Assembly: GCF_901933205.1 (NCBI RefSeq)
Contig: NC_044574.1
Location: forward strand, 44,177,609 to 44,241,608
DNA from: Camarhynchus parvulus
Taxonomy: Eukaryota; Chordata; Aves; Passeriformes; Thraupidae
Direction of reading: 5' to 3'
Length of the DNA stretch: 64,000 nucleotides
Positions 1 through 12,468 of this stretch are shown here, piece by piece. Below the pieces are notes generated by a model that did not search any database, was not told where the DNA came from, and saw only the letters and a list, made by a program, of their open reading frames with translations. The position numbers were made by a program, and so were the translations under genes. The number at the start of each line of letters is the position of its first letter. Within the stretch, counting starts at the first letter, position 1.

Positions 1-3000
1 ATTTAAGAACTTCAAAACAAGATGCTTGAGCATTTCACAGCTCTTTTTGGCACCAGAACGCAGTAAAACGTCACACTGTTACACTTGTGATCAACCTGAG
101 CGAACTAGATTATGGATAGGCAACAGAATCAGTACTGAAGCCTGCTCTGAAACAGTTGTTATAAATGATCAATCGGAAAGCCAAATTATCAAAAAATGTG
201 GAAAGATTTTATCTTTTTCCACAACCAAAATACGGTCCTCAAAACCACCACAGCCAAAGAGACAGTGTCAAGCCTGGGGTCGGCGCTGGGTGAACCTGGA
301 TCCGACCTCTATCGCATCAGATCTACCCCCGTTCACTCACGAGAGCCGCCTTTTGTGGGGCTGTTTTATACAGCTTTTTTATGCCTGAGGCAGAGGAGTC
401 CCAGTTTCTTTTGAAAATCTGCATATTCAAGACTGTTCCTTTCACTGTGCAGAGCTGGACAATCGCTGTTTCCTGGTTAATAGCTGGTGTTAATCGCGTA
501 TTCAGATGTATCTTTCTGGCGTCTCCTGCTGTTTTGATTGATGGTATCAACAGGGCGATGATTGTCCTTAGGCTTTTCCGATCACTCGGGGTATCGGCAA
601 TCATTATGCTGGGCACGTCCATTCATGAGTTAACAGAGTATTGTTCTTCTGCCACCTCCAGGTTTAAAATGTTCATTTACAAAAAAGTCCATATAACTTT
701 ACTCTTCAGACACTGTTGCACATTGATATTTACGTATTTCTATAGATATGTGTATGCATGTATACATAAAATTCCTTCCTTTTTATTGATTATATGTAAA
801 CAGCCACAAATTTTTCATGGCAGCCCCCCAATCTTTTATACATTTATTCAAGTACACACTTATGCTATAAAGATGGAAACAGAATCAGTCTCTCCTAAGA
901 AGCAAAATATACCAGTCTTCTTATGTCACTATGACTGTATCTAAAATGTCCCTTTACAGAGATCTCTGTCCTGAGCAAAATTATCATTTTAGCTTTACCT
1001 GTTGAAACACAGTATCTCTTATGTAACACTAATTAGAAAAACACAATAAATAAATAAAATAATCTTCTTCCTAATTTTATTTCCATCTTGTTATTCTCCC
1101 CAGTTTTTCCCAGCTTAAAAAAAATTCCAGAATTCCAGAATTTCAACTATATGTCAGGTTCATTAGCTGGACAATATTATCTGGACTCAAGCTGTGTGCT
1201 ATGTCTTTCCAATACCACAATTCAGGACCCAATCCAACTTCATCATTGGCAGCATCTCTTTAAACCTTACCAATGTCACCCAAAAAAACCAACTTATTTC
1301 ACAACTTTCTAATTTCTCGCTCTTTCATTTTCTATCATATCAACTGGTATTTCCAGAATTCATGCCTATCTGTGCCTTGCAAAGTGAGCACTTTAAATAA
1401 TTTCCCCTTTTCCTGATTTTTGTCCTAATTTTAAAAATAAAATTCGCTACTTCAGCCCCTCTAAAATACTAATAAGTGATCATAAAATGCAGAGAATTTT
1501 AAAAAATTTGGGCAAGGCACACTGCTAAGCTTGAAAAATTGTCTACTCTAGGTCAGAGTTGTTATCATGCTCCATTTGAATGGATGACCAACAATGACTT
1601 GAAACATGACAATTTTCAGAAACAAAGCAACTTATTGCTACATCATTATAATATATTGCTATGTTATATTTTAAAAAATCTCTGCTCAAGCCTTAACAAA
1701 GTATCAGAGCCATTAGATGCATACTTTTCAGTTGACTACTTTTTCTATCTAATAAGAAAAAACTCATACCTCATCTTTCCAAGTGGCCTCTGAACAGGGA
1801 CTATAAGCAATGCTGCAGCAGAATAAAGGCTGAAATAGATTCCTAACTAAATTATAATTAAGTGATTCAGACAGAGTTAAAGAAAATAATGTTTGAAACG
1901 GATTATTAAGCCAAAATTATTTTGGAACATAATAAAAAGACAACATGTTCAAATATACATACCATTCCATAAAGACAGCTGGAAGATACAGGGTTGCTGA
2001 GAACTAGATCCTCAACCTGAAAACTTGAACATCCAATAGCACATCAGCTATTACTGTATGAAAATAATTTCTATAGCTGATCCAACAGAGATATACATAA
2101 GTCTATTATAGGTGTTTCAATGTCTCGATAAACATCGCAAATCCCTATTCAGACATTTAAAAAATTGATTATTTCACTATTTTTATGTTTCAAAACCATT
2201 CTTTTATTTTATACGTGTTTTAGTTTTTTACACATACGTAACCAACCTAGTTGTAAACCAAGACTAAAGGAACTACAGACCTCCTTCTTTATTATCTCTT
2301 ATTTAAAGTGTTTGTGTGAGTGAGTTATGAGAGTTTCTTCAGGGAATTTTTTCTGCTTCACATTTGTATGGACAGTCCAGTATCTCCTTCTTTTCTTTTT
2401 CTCTCTAAAACACAATCCAAATTTTGTTGACTGACTAGCACAGCGCCTGCAGCTATCTTTCCTGAAAAATTGTCAGAAAAAGCTATCTGGTGACTCTGAA
2501 AAACCTCTTTGCAGTGCAGTATTTTGTGAAACGCTCATAGCAATACAATTTTAGTAGCAAACTTCCTTGCTAGCTTTCCAGCTTGCCCTGGTTCTTGGGC
2601 CAAACAGGCCTCGCCCTACATGCTCAATGTCCAGAGTTGTGCTGTTTCTAAGCAACCATTCGTTTTCAATAATGTCCAGTTGGGCCCAATGACATCCTTT
2701 TCTGGAAGCTTCTGCCCTGTTTAGGACACCAGTATGAACTGTGATGGATGCACGCCTTTCATTTTTGTGTTCACCACTTCGTACCTGCAAGCTGTATTTT
2801 TGTGAGTGTGCCAGAGCTGCTGAGGAAAGACTATTTGCCTTGCTTGGGCTGCTGCTAATGAGGGCAAATGCAAGTTTTTGGGGAGCAAAAAGATTGTTTT
2901 GAAGAGCAACTCCTCACCTTCATTTGGAAAAAACTTACAGAAGGCAGCAAGGAAAACAAAACAAAACAAAAAGCAGATCGTGGGGAGGAATGCAACACAC

Positions 3001-3361
3001 ACCATAAACCACACAAACTTTTCCCAAAGAACCTCTATCAAGGACTGCATTGATTACTACTATCAAGAATGCTGGTGAAAGATGTTGGACTAAAAAGTGA
3101 AGAGGAAGAAAGAATTAATCACCTTAACATTTTACAGAGAAGAGATCTGAATTTCTATTTCAAAAGCAGAAAATTATATATTTAGGTTCATAAAGTGTCC
3201 AAACTTTAAGAAGTGGTACTCTAGTACAATCCTGTCAAATGAACAAAACGGGAATACACAATGCAAAGATGTGCCAATCTCCCACATTCAAGTAAAGCCT
3301 GAATTCACACATGTTTTTCTCTGCAAGAAGTGGAGGAGGGAGTGGGGCTATTGGGAAAAAA
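1..3361. other. No recognisable gene or repeat
   Basis: AT-rich sequence with only short frames. Nothing matched a family I know, and no splice-bounded conserved peptide was found. Confidence 0.5.
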
Positions 3362-3456
3362 ATACCAAAACCAAAACAAAACCGAACAAAATAACCCAAA
3401 CAAACCAAACAACCAAACAACAAACAAAGCCAAACAAAACAACGAAACAAAAAAGT
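3362..3456. repeat. A/C-rich simple repeat, (AAAC)-like
   Basis: About 95 bp almost free of G and T, with degenerate AAACC and AAAC units. Possibly the decayed tail of a retroelement; no element body was recognised. Confidence 0.75.
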
Positions 3457-5319
3457 CCACAAAAACTGCAGAATAAATATTTTCAAGATAAATATTTCTG
3501 TTTGATTTTCTTATTAAGCATCAAATAAACAACAAAAAAATTAAAACATTTTCTATAAAACTTATTTTGATTCTTAAATGATAATGATTTATCATATTTG
3601 GGATCGATTTTCTACTAATAGCATAATACTACATATTTTTCTAACTGTTGCAAAAAAAAGCAATAGCAAATCCTCCAGCTTTATGAATTCCAAAAGGGTC
3701 AAGACCAAGACATTTGTTTAACTAAGACAGGACAGTAACTTGATGTCCTCCCACAAATTTTTCTTAAAGATTACATCAAAAGAAATAGAAGACTGTATTA
3801 AAAACACAGGTTTAACTTGAGACCAAAAAGAAGAATTAGAAATGAAGTTTTGGTTCCATCAGCACATTATTCCCTCATTTGGTCATTTTCTGAAGGGACT
3901 GCCAGAGTGGATGACTACCCCCCACTCCCCCCACAGTCCTGGCATTGCTAGCTACTTCTTTCAGTGATATATTCCACTATAATTGTCATATTTTTTGTTA
4001 TGCTTCCAACATGAAGGAAAAGATGTCACTAAAAGTGGTGTAACAGCTTGCAAATATGCAGAGAGATCTGCTGAACCTTTGGCAAATGTTACCTTAAGAA
4101 ACACAACCCTGAAGACATATGTTGGGGAGCATTGCTGTGAGAAATGAATAAACATCCTTTCACTCCTCACTGACATCAAGCAGAAATGAGAAAGGGAAGT
4201 TGACAGAAGTCACACACAAAAGTGAAGAGCTCTGTAGAAACATCTTTGGATTCTAATCTGGACTGACAGCTATCCTATTCATTACTAGTGTTATGTATAA
4301 TGGACACATAACTCCTGCTTCAAAGTCAGAAAAACCGTCTGTTTGAATGTTTTAAAGACAAAATTAGTAAGCCTCATTCCAGCCTCCTGAACCAAAGTAC
4401 ACAAGAATCAACAATCTACTTGGGCAAGTAGTGGTTTAAGATAACATGCTAAAAATGCAGCAAAAATTCCACAAAGTAAATTGAATTATTCATGCAATTC
4501 TAAGAGAATTATCACATCTATTACATGTATGACCTTAGGGAAATTATTAATATTAATAATATTAATGTATACATTTATACTGTTGAGCCACTGTAATATG
4601 TGGATCACAAACAAAACTAAGGCAACCCTTCACCAAATGCAGAAATTGTTTTCTATACATGTTTCATTGGGCTTGGATATATAATTTAACTGTAATTGAT
4701 ATCATCACACTTTTACTTTCACAACATCAATTAGATGTGTATTTATCTATTTCTAAAGCTGATTTTTTTCATGCCTTTTCAGTTGTAAAATTGCCCAGAT
4801 ATTAGTTCTTTTATCCATATCCTTCCCCAGAAAAGCATACATGTCAGACCTCAAGGTCAATTTATGCAACAGAAATTTAGACATCATTTATTATCTGGTA
4901 TATTTTTTCTCTATTAGGTCCTGGAGAAGAACAATGCCACTAATCCAGTAGGAGGTAAGATTTCTAAAACAGCATCTAGGTAATGCTGCAGAACCCTTAA
5001 AATGGATAAAAAAGCACTGTGTTTTCTTGGGTCTCAGATCAAGATAGGTCTCCGGGCTCTTTCCCACTGGAGCTGGGGAAAGAAATGGCAAAATGATCCT
5101 CCTGGAGAAAGAAGAAAGGCATCATTGAAAGAATAGCATTTATAGGGACTTCTAATTTCTCCTTTGGTGGTGTCCTATGTTGGTATAAATCTTGTGCAAA
5201 GGGGAGAGAAGTAATGGGTAAGAGATGATACAAGGGAAAATATATATTAGAGGAATATTTAGAATTCCCATGGAGTTTCTTTTCAATGGGTACTGAATAT
5301 TTGCAGAACAATGCACCAT
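3457..5319. other. No recognisable gene; AT-rich
   Basis: Contains a small ATTAATATTAATAAT cluster near 4545-4565. The satellite-like field starts at its right end. Confidence 0.5.
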
Positions 5320-5339
5320 AACAAAATCCTGTTCCCGCA

Positions 5340-6080
5340 AACAGTCTGCTGCTACTACAGACCAAGATTTCCGGAAGGGAAACAAAATCTTGTGAACCCA
5401 AAAAGAAAGGCTTACAAACACTCTGGAAAGGAGATAGGATCAAATGAAATGCAACAGAAAAAACCCAAAAAACCAGAAAATTGGGACATTTAGTGACTAC
5501 CAGAAAATGGTCTCTGAGAAAATGAGCTGCAGTGCAAAGGACCAAAACATGCCAAAACTAAGCTCACAGATGTTGCAAAAGCAGGGGAAAAAATCAAGGA
5601 GTAAGACACAACTTAGAGGAGAAGATACGAGAGACGTTGCAAGGATGCTGGGAAAAAAAACCAAACCAAAACCGTCACAAAACTGAAAGCCATCAAAAGG
5701 CATGGGATACCATCAAGTGCAGGGACAGGGACCAAAGCTTGCCAAAATTTATCCCCATTGAAATCCTGCAAAGAGAAAAGAAGGACTTACAAACACTCTG
5801 GAATGGAGTTACCACCAAAGGAAATGCAATTGAAGGGAAAAAAACAAGAAATCTGGGAAAATTAGTGACTACAAGAAATTGGACAGCGATTATATCAGGA
5901 TCAGTGCAAAGGACCAAACCAGGCAAAAACTAAGCTCACAGAGGTTGCAAAAGCAGGGGAAAAAGTCAAGGAGGAAGACAAAACTTGGAGGGGAAGATAT
6001 GAGGGACATGGCATGGACACTTAAAAAAAAAAAAATCAATCTTCCCCAAAGTCAAAGCCCTCAAAAGGCATGGCATGAGG
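5340..6080 (-). repeat. Satellite-like array, about 367-bp units, minus orientation
   Basis: Two units; marker AGATA(T/C)GAG(G/A)GAC recurs at about 5625 and 5995. They are the reverse complement of the units at 9493-11700. The left edge is a degraded copy of the palindromic core (about 5320-5400). Confidence 0.8.
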
Positions 6081-7178
6081 TACTAAAAATTGGTGGACAG
6101 GATGGAATTTGTTTGCCTTTGATAACTCATTTGTGTGTTCATGATATTCTGTGTAATTGCTGATTGCGCTGAGGGTTTTCAAGAAGGTCAAAGGGCTGTG
6201 GGATGTGGTAAGTGTTGCACAAAAGAGGTCAAAAGGCATAGTAGTGTTATGGGTCCTGTCTTCAGCACTGAAAGAAGGATCTGTTTAGCAGAATGACCAT
6301 TTGGAGTGATAAGCCTGTTCTTTGGGGAATATTTTTCAGAGTTGTACTGTAATATACAGTGGGACTTGGTGTGGAAAATATATTAAACCTACAATAACAT
6401 TTGACAAAAATGAAACAGCATCCATGGAAGCTCTATGAGTGTTACATCATTATAAGAAAGTTATCTACTGCTTTATATAACGTGCTTCAGAGCAGCAGCA
6501 GCAGGACTTGTTTCCCTGCTGGGCTTTGCTGGAAGCTGCAGCATTCACCCAGCTGGGACAGGGGCAGAGAGGAGAGGGCCCAGTTCACTGAGGGAGATGA
6601 AGGTGGGAGGCAGCAGCAGAGGAGGGGCAGAGGCCGTTGCTCCCTACTGAGAACAAGGGCGTGGTGGAAGGGATGTGATGTGAGGGGGAGCTCCCCCTGT
6701 CCTCTGGAAACACTTTTGATTGAGTGCACTGCACGAGTTTGACAGAAAACCTTTATTAGTAAAAGCATTTTCCTGGGAGAGACATCCTTTTATGTCCTGT
6801 CTGGGCACAGCAGGACCAGCAGTGACAGCAGCACAGGTGAGTTCCTCATTCTCTTCTCCTGGTGCCCCACAAGGGGAGGTGCTGGTTGAGAAGGGCCCAG
6901 GCCAGGAGAGCATCTGCTGCGCTGGTCCCTCCGCTCGGCTTCCTTGGCCATGTCCCTCAGAAGAGCAGGACAGTGCGGATGCTGAAACGTGGAAGGGAAG
7001 GGAGGGCTGTCTGCAGCTCAGGAGCAGGCAGTGTGGCAGGCAGGTGTGCCTGGGGACCAGCCACCTTCTCTGTCATCCAGCCTCTTCCTGACTGAGCTGC
7101 ATGAGGTGTGCAGCAGCGGGGCAGCCTTCAAATCCCTGCTGAGGGGAGCCCCTCACAGGATAAAGCCACAGAATCTGT
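6051..7178. repeat. Duplicated block 0 (ADH 3' end plus downstream flank)
   Basis: About 1.13 kb matching 12469-13604 at about 99% by eye: the edge of the satellite-like array, a unique flank of about 650 bp, the ADH6-like 3'UTR, exon 9 and the start of intron 8. Differences are few, for example a 4-bp indel just beyond the poly(A) signal. Confidence 0.9.
6752..6981 (-). pseudogene. Orphan last exon and 3'UTR of the ADH6-like gene
   Basis: 6957-6981 is an exact copy of ADH exon 9: acceptor CAG, then codons for SIRTVLLF and TGA. The 3'UTR continues to AATAAA at 6752-6757. No exon 8 precedes it: homology stops at about 7178, inside what would be intron 8, where satellite-like sequence begins. 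This is a truncated fragment that cannot encode an enzyme, though an intact acceptor and poly(A) signal could in principle serve as an alternative terminal exon for copy A transcripts. Confidence 0.85.
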
Positions 7179-7362
7179 GGTTTGAAATCACAAGATTTGA
7201 TTTCCCTTCCCGGAAAGAAATTATTTCGTTTCCCTTCCTGAATGGAAATTATTTCCCTTCAGGAAAGGAAACGAAATCTTGCAATTTCAATGGGGATCAA
7301 TGGCAAGCTTTGTTGCATGTCCCTGCACTTGATGGCATATGGCCTGCCTTTTGATGGCTTTG
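7179..7362 (+). repeat. Partial satellite-like unit with degraded palindromic core
   Basis: Starts with an imperfect inverted repeat rich in TTTCCCTTCC and its complement (about 7195-7290), then plus-oriented unit sequence ending at GATGGCTTTG, where the LTR element is inserted. It begins exactly where block 0 homology stops. Confidence 0.75.
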
Positions 7363-7676
7363 TGTGGAGGGATAGGATGTAAGAAAATAAAGATAGCGTA
7401 GAAGGCAGTCTCACACCTGAGGAGTTGCTGCTGCACTAATCACCAAAGATTAGGAACATGCCTGCCTTTAAAAGGCCACAGCTGTGTCCAATTATGATGA
7501 GTGCTATAGAAGATTGGGTTAGCTGGGTGAGGTGAGAATTGGAGTTTTTTGGTTGTGCTGGGAGGAGAGATGGACTTTGTTGGCTGTACTGTGAAGAAGA
7601 AGGAGTCAGTGCTGTGAGGAGCTTCCCATGAGAAATGACCCACAAGGTATGGGACTTTTGCAACAAGATGACAACA
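7363..7676 (+). repeat. 5' LTR
   Basis: TG...CA bounded, 314 bp, aligned end to end with 9179-9492. A TGG-starting stretch (about 7679) right after it is where a primer-binding site would lie; the tRNA was not assigned. Confidence 0.85.
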
Positions 7677-8916
7677 GCTGGTGAGCCTGACATGATTCTG
7701 ACATGATCCTGTGGTGGTCTGGAGAAAAGGACTTAAATATTAAGCAATGTGATCCCAAGGTGATTTGAGAAGATTACTGCAGACCTAAGAGAAATTAGAC
7801 ACTGGAGTCAGGCCGAACAAGAGCCTGAGAGCCTAAAAATCCACATGAGCTATAGCTTGGCAGACCTGGGAGCCTAGAAGTCAGGACAAGGTATGAGATA
7901 CCACCTCAAGGAGAAGAGTGCTGGATATGAGGAGTGGACACTATACACTTTGCTTAGCTGGTACATTGGAGTAAGCCCCGTGCCCTCTGCCAAGGTATGG
8001 CTGCAGTCCAGAGGGCACCCAGGATGGTGCCGGGTTCCCCCGGGATGGTAGTGCATGCAGCAGGACACAACGGGAAATAATATGTGGTTTACTAAGTTGC
8101 TACTACACGAGTGCTGGAACAAAAGCAACATGGAGCTCTGAGAGGCAGAGTCAGAGCTGCACAGACAATATGTAAGAGAAGCCCTCTAAAATTGTATAGT
8201 GGCCATCTCCACAGAAACCCGATGGGATTTGGGATTGGGCTGTAGGGCGAGGCGCAGCTGGAGGTGGAGCCCAGCGTAGCATTGAGAGCAGCAGGGGAGG
8301 CTGCCTGGTCTGGACCTGACAGATTTTGACACTTGGAGTACAGGTGTGTCACTGGGGACACAATGGGAAACAACATATCAAGTGAAGAACAGATTGTTTC
8401 ATCTACATGGAAAACAGAGCAGGGCAACAGAGGCTTACAGTGACCAACTAATACAACAAAAAACTGTAAAAGGAAGAAGAGAATTATTAAAACCAGCAGT
8501 GTGAGCTGGGGACAGAGTAGCTCTATCATTCAGTATGGTGTATTTGTTTGCAGATGAAACGTGCATTTTGTTTGTGAATTGCAGCTATTAATCTTCGATT
8601 AGGCATAAGTGTAAAAGTTTATATTCCGTAAGCATAAGTACACTCGACAGATACTGGCTTGATGTTGTTCAAGTTGTATAGCTATTGATAAGATTATGTA
8701 ACTGTTGATTTGTTACTATCCTAACATATAGCCTTTAGCTTATTCTTGTGAGTTGCCTTAAGAAGTTGTACAGCTATTTATATTGCCAATATTCTAGAAG
8801 TGTAAGTATAGGAGTTTCTGATAGTATGTAATGTAAGTTCGAGTAATGAATCAAGGTCAGTGCACAGGCCCATTCCATAGTTAAATAGAAATTACACAAA
8901 AGATGATTTGTACTGG

Positions 8917-8958
8917 GTTTACTGTCTTTTGCAAAGGGCACTGCAAAAGACAGTAAAC
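8917..8958. repeat. Perfect 17-bp inverted repeat inside the LTR element
   Basis: Arms 8917-8933 and 8942-8958 are exact reverse complements around an 8-nt loop. It lies in the noncoding interior of the LTR element, 220 bp before the polypurine tract. Confidence 0.9.
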
Positions 8959-9178
8959 ACAACATTAGTTCATGAAAAGCCTTAGGTTAATGTACTAGAC
9001 TGTGAAAAGCAAAACTAAGTCAGAACTTAGAAACCTGTGTTCTTGCTGTGACATGTTGCCTGAACATTTGTATACTGTTAGTCCTAAGTGAGATATGCGA
9101 ATACGTTATAATATCAATTTACTCCAACATATCTTTCTAGAGATGCTGCAACTTTGTAATTAAAAGAAAAGGGGGAAT

Positions 9179-9492
9179 TGTGGAGGGATAGAATGTAAGA
9201 AAACAAAGATAGTGCAGAAGGTAGTGTCACACCTGAGGAGTTGCAGCTGTACTAATCACCAAAGATTGGAAACAAGCCTGCCATTAACAGGCCACAGCTG
9301 TGTCCAATAATGATGATTGCTATAGAAGGGTGGATTAGCTGGGTGAGGAGAGAATTGGAGCTTTTGGTTGTGCTGTGATGAGAGATGGACTTTGTTGGCT
9401 GTACCATGAAGAAGATGGAGTTAATGCTGTGTGGAGCTGCCCATGAGAAATGACCCACAAGGTATGGGAACTGTCACAATAAAATGACAACA
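9179..9492 (+). repeat. 3' LTR
   Basis: TG...CA bounded, preceded by the polypurine tract; carries AATAAA at 9478-9483, which has mutated in the left LTR. Confidence 0.85.
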
Positions 9493-11700
9493 CCTTAGAT
9501 TTTGGGGAAGAGATTTTTTTGTATAATTTTTGAAGTATCCAAGCTATGTCACTCCTATCTTCCCCTCCAAGTTGTGCCTTCCTGTCTTACTCCTTGGCTA
9601 TTTCTGCTGCTTTGCAATCACTGTGAGTTTAGTTTTGGCCTGGTTTGGTCCTTTGCACTGCAGCTCACTTCCTAACAGACCATTTCTGAAAGGCACTAAA
9701 TCTCCTGACTTTCTGGTTTTTTGAGTTTTTTGCAACTGTATTTCCATCCATGGTATCTCCATTCCAGACTGCTTGCAAGTCCTTTTTTCTGTTTCGGCCT
9801 TCAGCGGGGACCAATTTTGGCAAGCTGCGCTGCATGTACCTGCACTTGATGGCATATGGCCTGCCTGTTTTAAGATGGCTTGGACATTGGGAAAGATTTG
9901 TTCCTTTTTTTCTAAGTATGCATGCCATGTCCCTCATATCTTCCCCTCCAAGTTGTGTCTTCCTCCTTGACTCCTCCTTGACTTTTCCCCTGCTTTTGCA
10001 ACCTCTGTGAGCTTAGTTTTGGCCTGTTTTGGTCCTTTGCAATGCAGCTGATTTCCTCAGAGACCATTTTATGAAGACACGAAAACTCCCGAATTTCAGG
10101 TTTTTTTGGGTTTTTTTCAATTGCATTTCATTTGATCCTAGCTCCTTTCCAGAGTGTTTGTAAGCCTTTCTTTTTGGGTTCGCAAGATTCCGTTTCCCTT
10201 CCCGAAAGGAAATGAAATTTCCTTTCGGGAAGGGAAACGGAATCTTGCGATTTCAATGGGGACCAAGAGAGGAATCTTTGGTGCATGTCCCTGCACGTGA
10301 TGGCGTGCCATGCCTTTTGATGGCTTTGACTTTGGGAAAGATTTTTTTTGGTTTTTTTTAAGTGTCCATGCCATGTCCCTCATATCTTTCCCTCCAAGTT
10401 GTGTCTTCCTCCTTGACTTTTTCCCCTGCTTTTGCAACCTCTGTGAGCTTAGTTTTGGCCTGTTTTGGTCCTTTGCACTGCAAGTTATATAATCCCAGTC
10501 CATTTTTTATAGCTAGTCAATTTTTCAAACTTTCATTTTTTCTCCTCCAATTGCATTTCCTTTGATGGTATGTCCATTCCAGCATGTTTGTAGGTCCTTC
10601 TTTTATGTTTGCCTTCAGCGGGGATCAATTTTGGCAAGCTTTGCTGCATGTGCCTGCCCTTGATGGGATATGGCCTGCCTGCTTTGGGATGGCTTTTTCT
10701 TTGGGAAAAATTTTTTTTGTTTTTTTTTTTAAGTGTCCGTGCCATGTCCCTCATATCTTCCCCTCCAAGCTGTGTCTTCCTCCTTGACTTTTTCCCCTGC
10801 TTTTGCAACCTCTGTGAGCTTAGTTTTTGCCTCTTTTGGTCCTTTGCACTGCAAGTTATATAATCCCGGTCCATTTATTATAGCCACTAAATTTTTCAAA
10901 TTTTCATTTTTTCTCCTCCAATTGCAATTCCTTTGATGGTATCTCCATTCCAGCATGTATGTAGGTCCTTCTTTTGTGTTTTCCTTCAGTGGGGATCAAT
11001 TTTGGCAAGCTTTGCTGCATGTGCCTGCCCTTGATGCATATGGCCTGTCTGCTTTTGGATGGCTTTTTCTTTGGGACAGCATTTTTTTTTTCTAGGTATC
11101 CATGCCATGTCCCTCATATCTTCCCCTCCAAGCTGTGTCTTCCGCCTTGACTTTTTCCCCTGCTTTTGCAACCTCTGTGAGCTTAGTTTTTTGCCTCTTT
11201 TGGTCCTTTGCAATGCACCTGATATAAACTTGGTCCATTTATTATAGCTAGTCAATTTTTCAAATTTTCATTTTTTCTCCTCCAATTGCAATTCCTTTGA
11301 TTGTATGTCCATTCCAGCATGTTTGTAGGTCCTTCTTTTATGTTTGCCTTCAGTGGGGATCAATTTTGGCAAGCTTTGCTGCATGTGCCTGCCCTTGATG
11401 CATATGGCCTGCCTGCTTTCGGATGGCTTTGACTTTGGGAAAGATTTTTTTTGGTTTTTTTTAAATGTCCATGCCATGTCCCTCATATCTTCCCTTCCAA
11501 GTTGTGTCTTCCTCCTTGACATTTTCCCCTGCTTTTGCAACCTCTGTGAGCTTAGTTTTTGCCTGTTTTGGTCTTTTGCAATGCAGCTGATTTCCTCAGA
11601 GACCATTTTTGGAGACACGAAAAGTCCCGCTTTTCAGGTTTTTTGGGTTTTTTTTCAATTGCATTTAATTTGATCCTATCCCCATTCCTTCGTGGTTGTA
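9493..11700 (+). repeat. Satellite-like array, about 367-bp units, plus orientation
   Basis: Five units. The marker CATGCCATGTCCCTCATATC starts at about 9921, 10367, 10738, 11101 and 11470, with a diverged copy near 9540. Spacings are 446, 371, 363 and 369; the long one contains the palindromic core. The first unit is the right half of the one split by the LTR element. Family not recognised. Confidence 0.85.
10181..10249. repeat. Perfect 33-bp inverted repeat with 3-nt loop
   Basis: Left arm 10181-10213, loop GAA 10214-10216, right arm 10217-10249; the arms are exact reverse complements. It sits inside one satellite-like unit and lengthens it. Imperfect relatives occur at about 5320-5400, 7195-7290 and 12110-12180. 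Confidence 0.95.
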
Positions 11701-11724
11701 GGCTTTTCTTTTCTCTTTTGCAAT

Positions 11725-12468
11725 GTACTGTTTCCCTTTGTGTAAGGAATGAAACCGGATTTTTTGAAACAGAAAGAATGGCTTACAAACACTGTATGCT
11801 GGAGATGGGATCAAATGAAATCGTATTGATAAAAACAAAAAAATCCCCCAGATTTTCAGGCTATTTGATGCCTTCTAATAATGGTCTGTGGGGAAATGAG
11901 ATGTTCTGTAAAGGACTAAATCGTGCCAAAAATAAACTTTTGTCAAAACAGGGGAAGAGATTCACGAGGAATACAGGAAATCACAACTTGTAAGGGAAGA
12001 TATTAGGGACTTGGCATGGATACTTAAAAAATCTTTTCTAAAGTCAAAGCTATCAAAAGGCATGGCATGCCATCAAGTGCAGGGACATGCACCAAAGCTT
12101 TCCCATTGAAATCGCAACATTTCGTTTCTTTTCAGGAAAGGAAATTTCATTTCATTTCGGGAAGAGAAACGGGATGTTGTGAAACAGAAAAGAAAGGCTT
12201 ACAAACACCCTGGAATGGGGATAGGATCAAATGGAATAGAATTGAAGAAAACCAAAAAAAACAGAAAATAGGGAGACTTAGTGCCTTCAAAAAATGGGCT
12301 GTCAGTAAATGAGCTGCAGTACAAAGAACCAAAAGAGGCCAAAACTAACTTCACAGATGTTGCAAAAGCAGGGGGAATAGTCAAGGAGGAAGACACAACT
12401 TGGAGGGAAGGTATGAGGGACATGCTATAGATACTTAAAAAAAACAAAATGAAAAAATTATTCTCAAA
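11725..12468 (-). repeat. Satellite-like array, minus orientation, beside ADH6-like copy A
   Basis: Two diverged units in the opposite orientation to 9493-11700; markers at about 11998 and 12410. The flip at about 11700-11765 and the position about 12110-12180 each carry a palindromic-core variant. Confidence 0.8.

Larger units (their letters stand above)
7363..9492 (+). mobile_element. Non-autonomous LTR retrotransposon (ERV-type) inside the satellite-like array
   Basis: Two direct repeats of 314 bp (7363-7676 and 9179-9492) begin TGTGGAGGGATA and end GACAACA. A polypurine tract (AAAAGAAAAGGGGGAAT, about 9162-9178) directly precedes the right LTR, giving plus orientation, and AATAAA lies near that LTR's end. 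The 1.5-kb interior has no long plus-strand frame and no recognisable gag, pol or env, so it is a non-autonomous or deleted copy. The flanks are two halves of one satellite unit; the target duplication is unclear (CTTTG against CCTTA). LTRs differ by roughly 10-15% by eye, so it is not recent. Confidence 0.85.

Noticed and set aside
381..944. 187-aa plus-strand frame at the left end
   Set aside because: AT-rich, no recognisable domain, no splice or promoter support; the composition looks like chance.
6120..6290. Possible small RNA gene in the flank shared by block 0 and copy A
   Set aside because: Conservation is explained by recent duplication; no tRNA, snoRNA or snRNA boxes could be identified.
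9493..11700. CRISPR-like or protein-coding repeat array
   Set aside because: Units of about 367 bp without spacers, in a vertebrate genome; the repeated short frames are not continuous between units.
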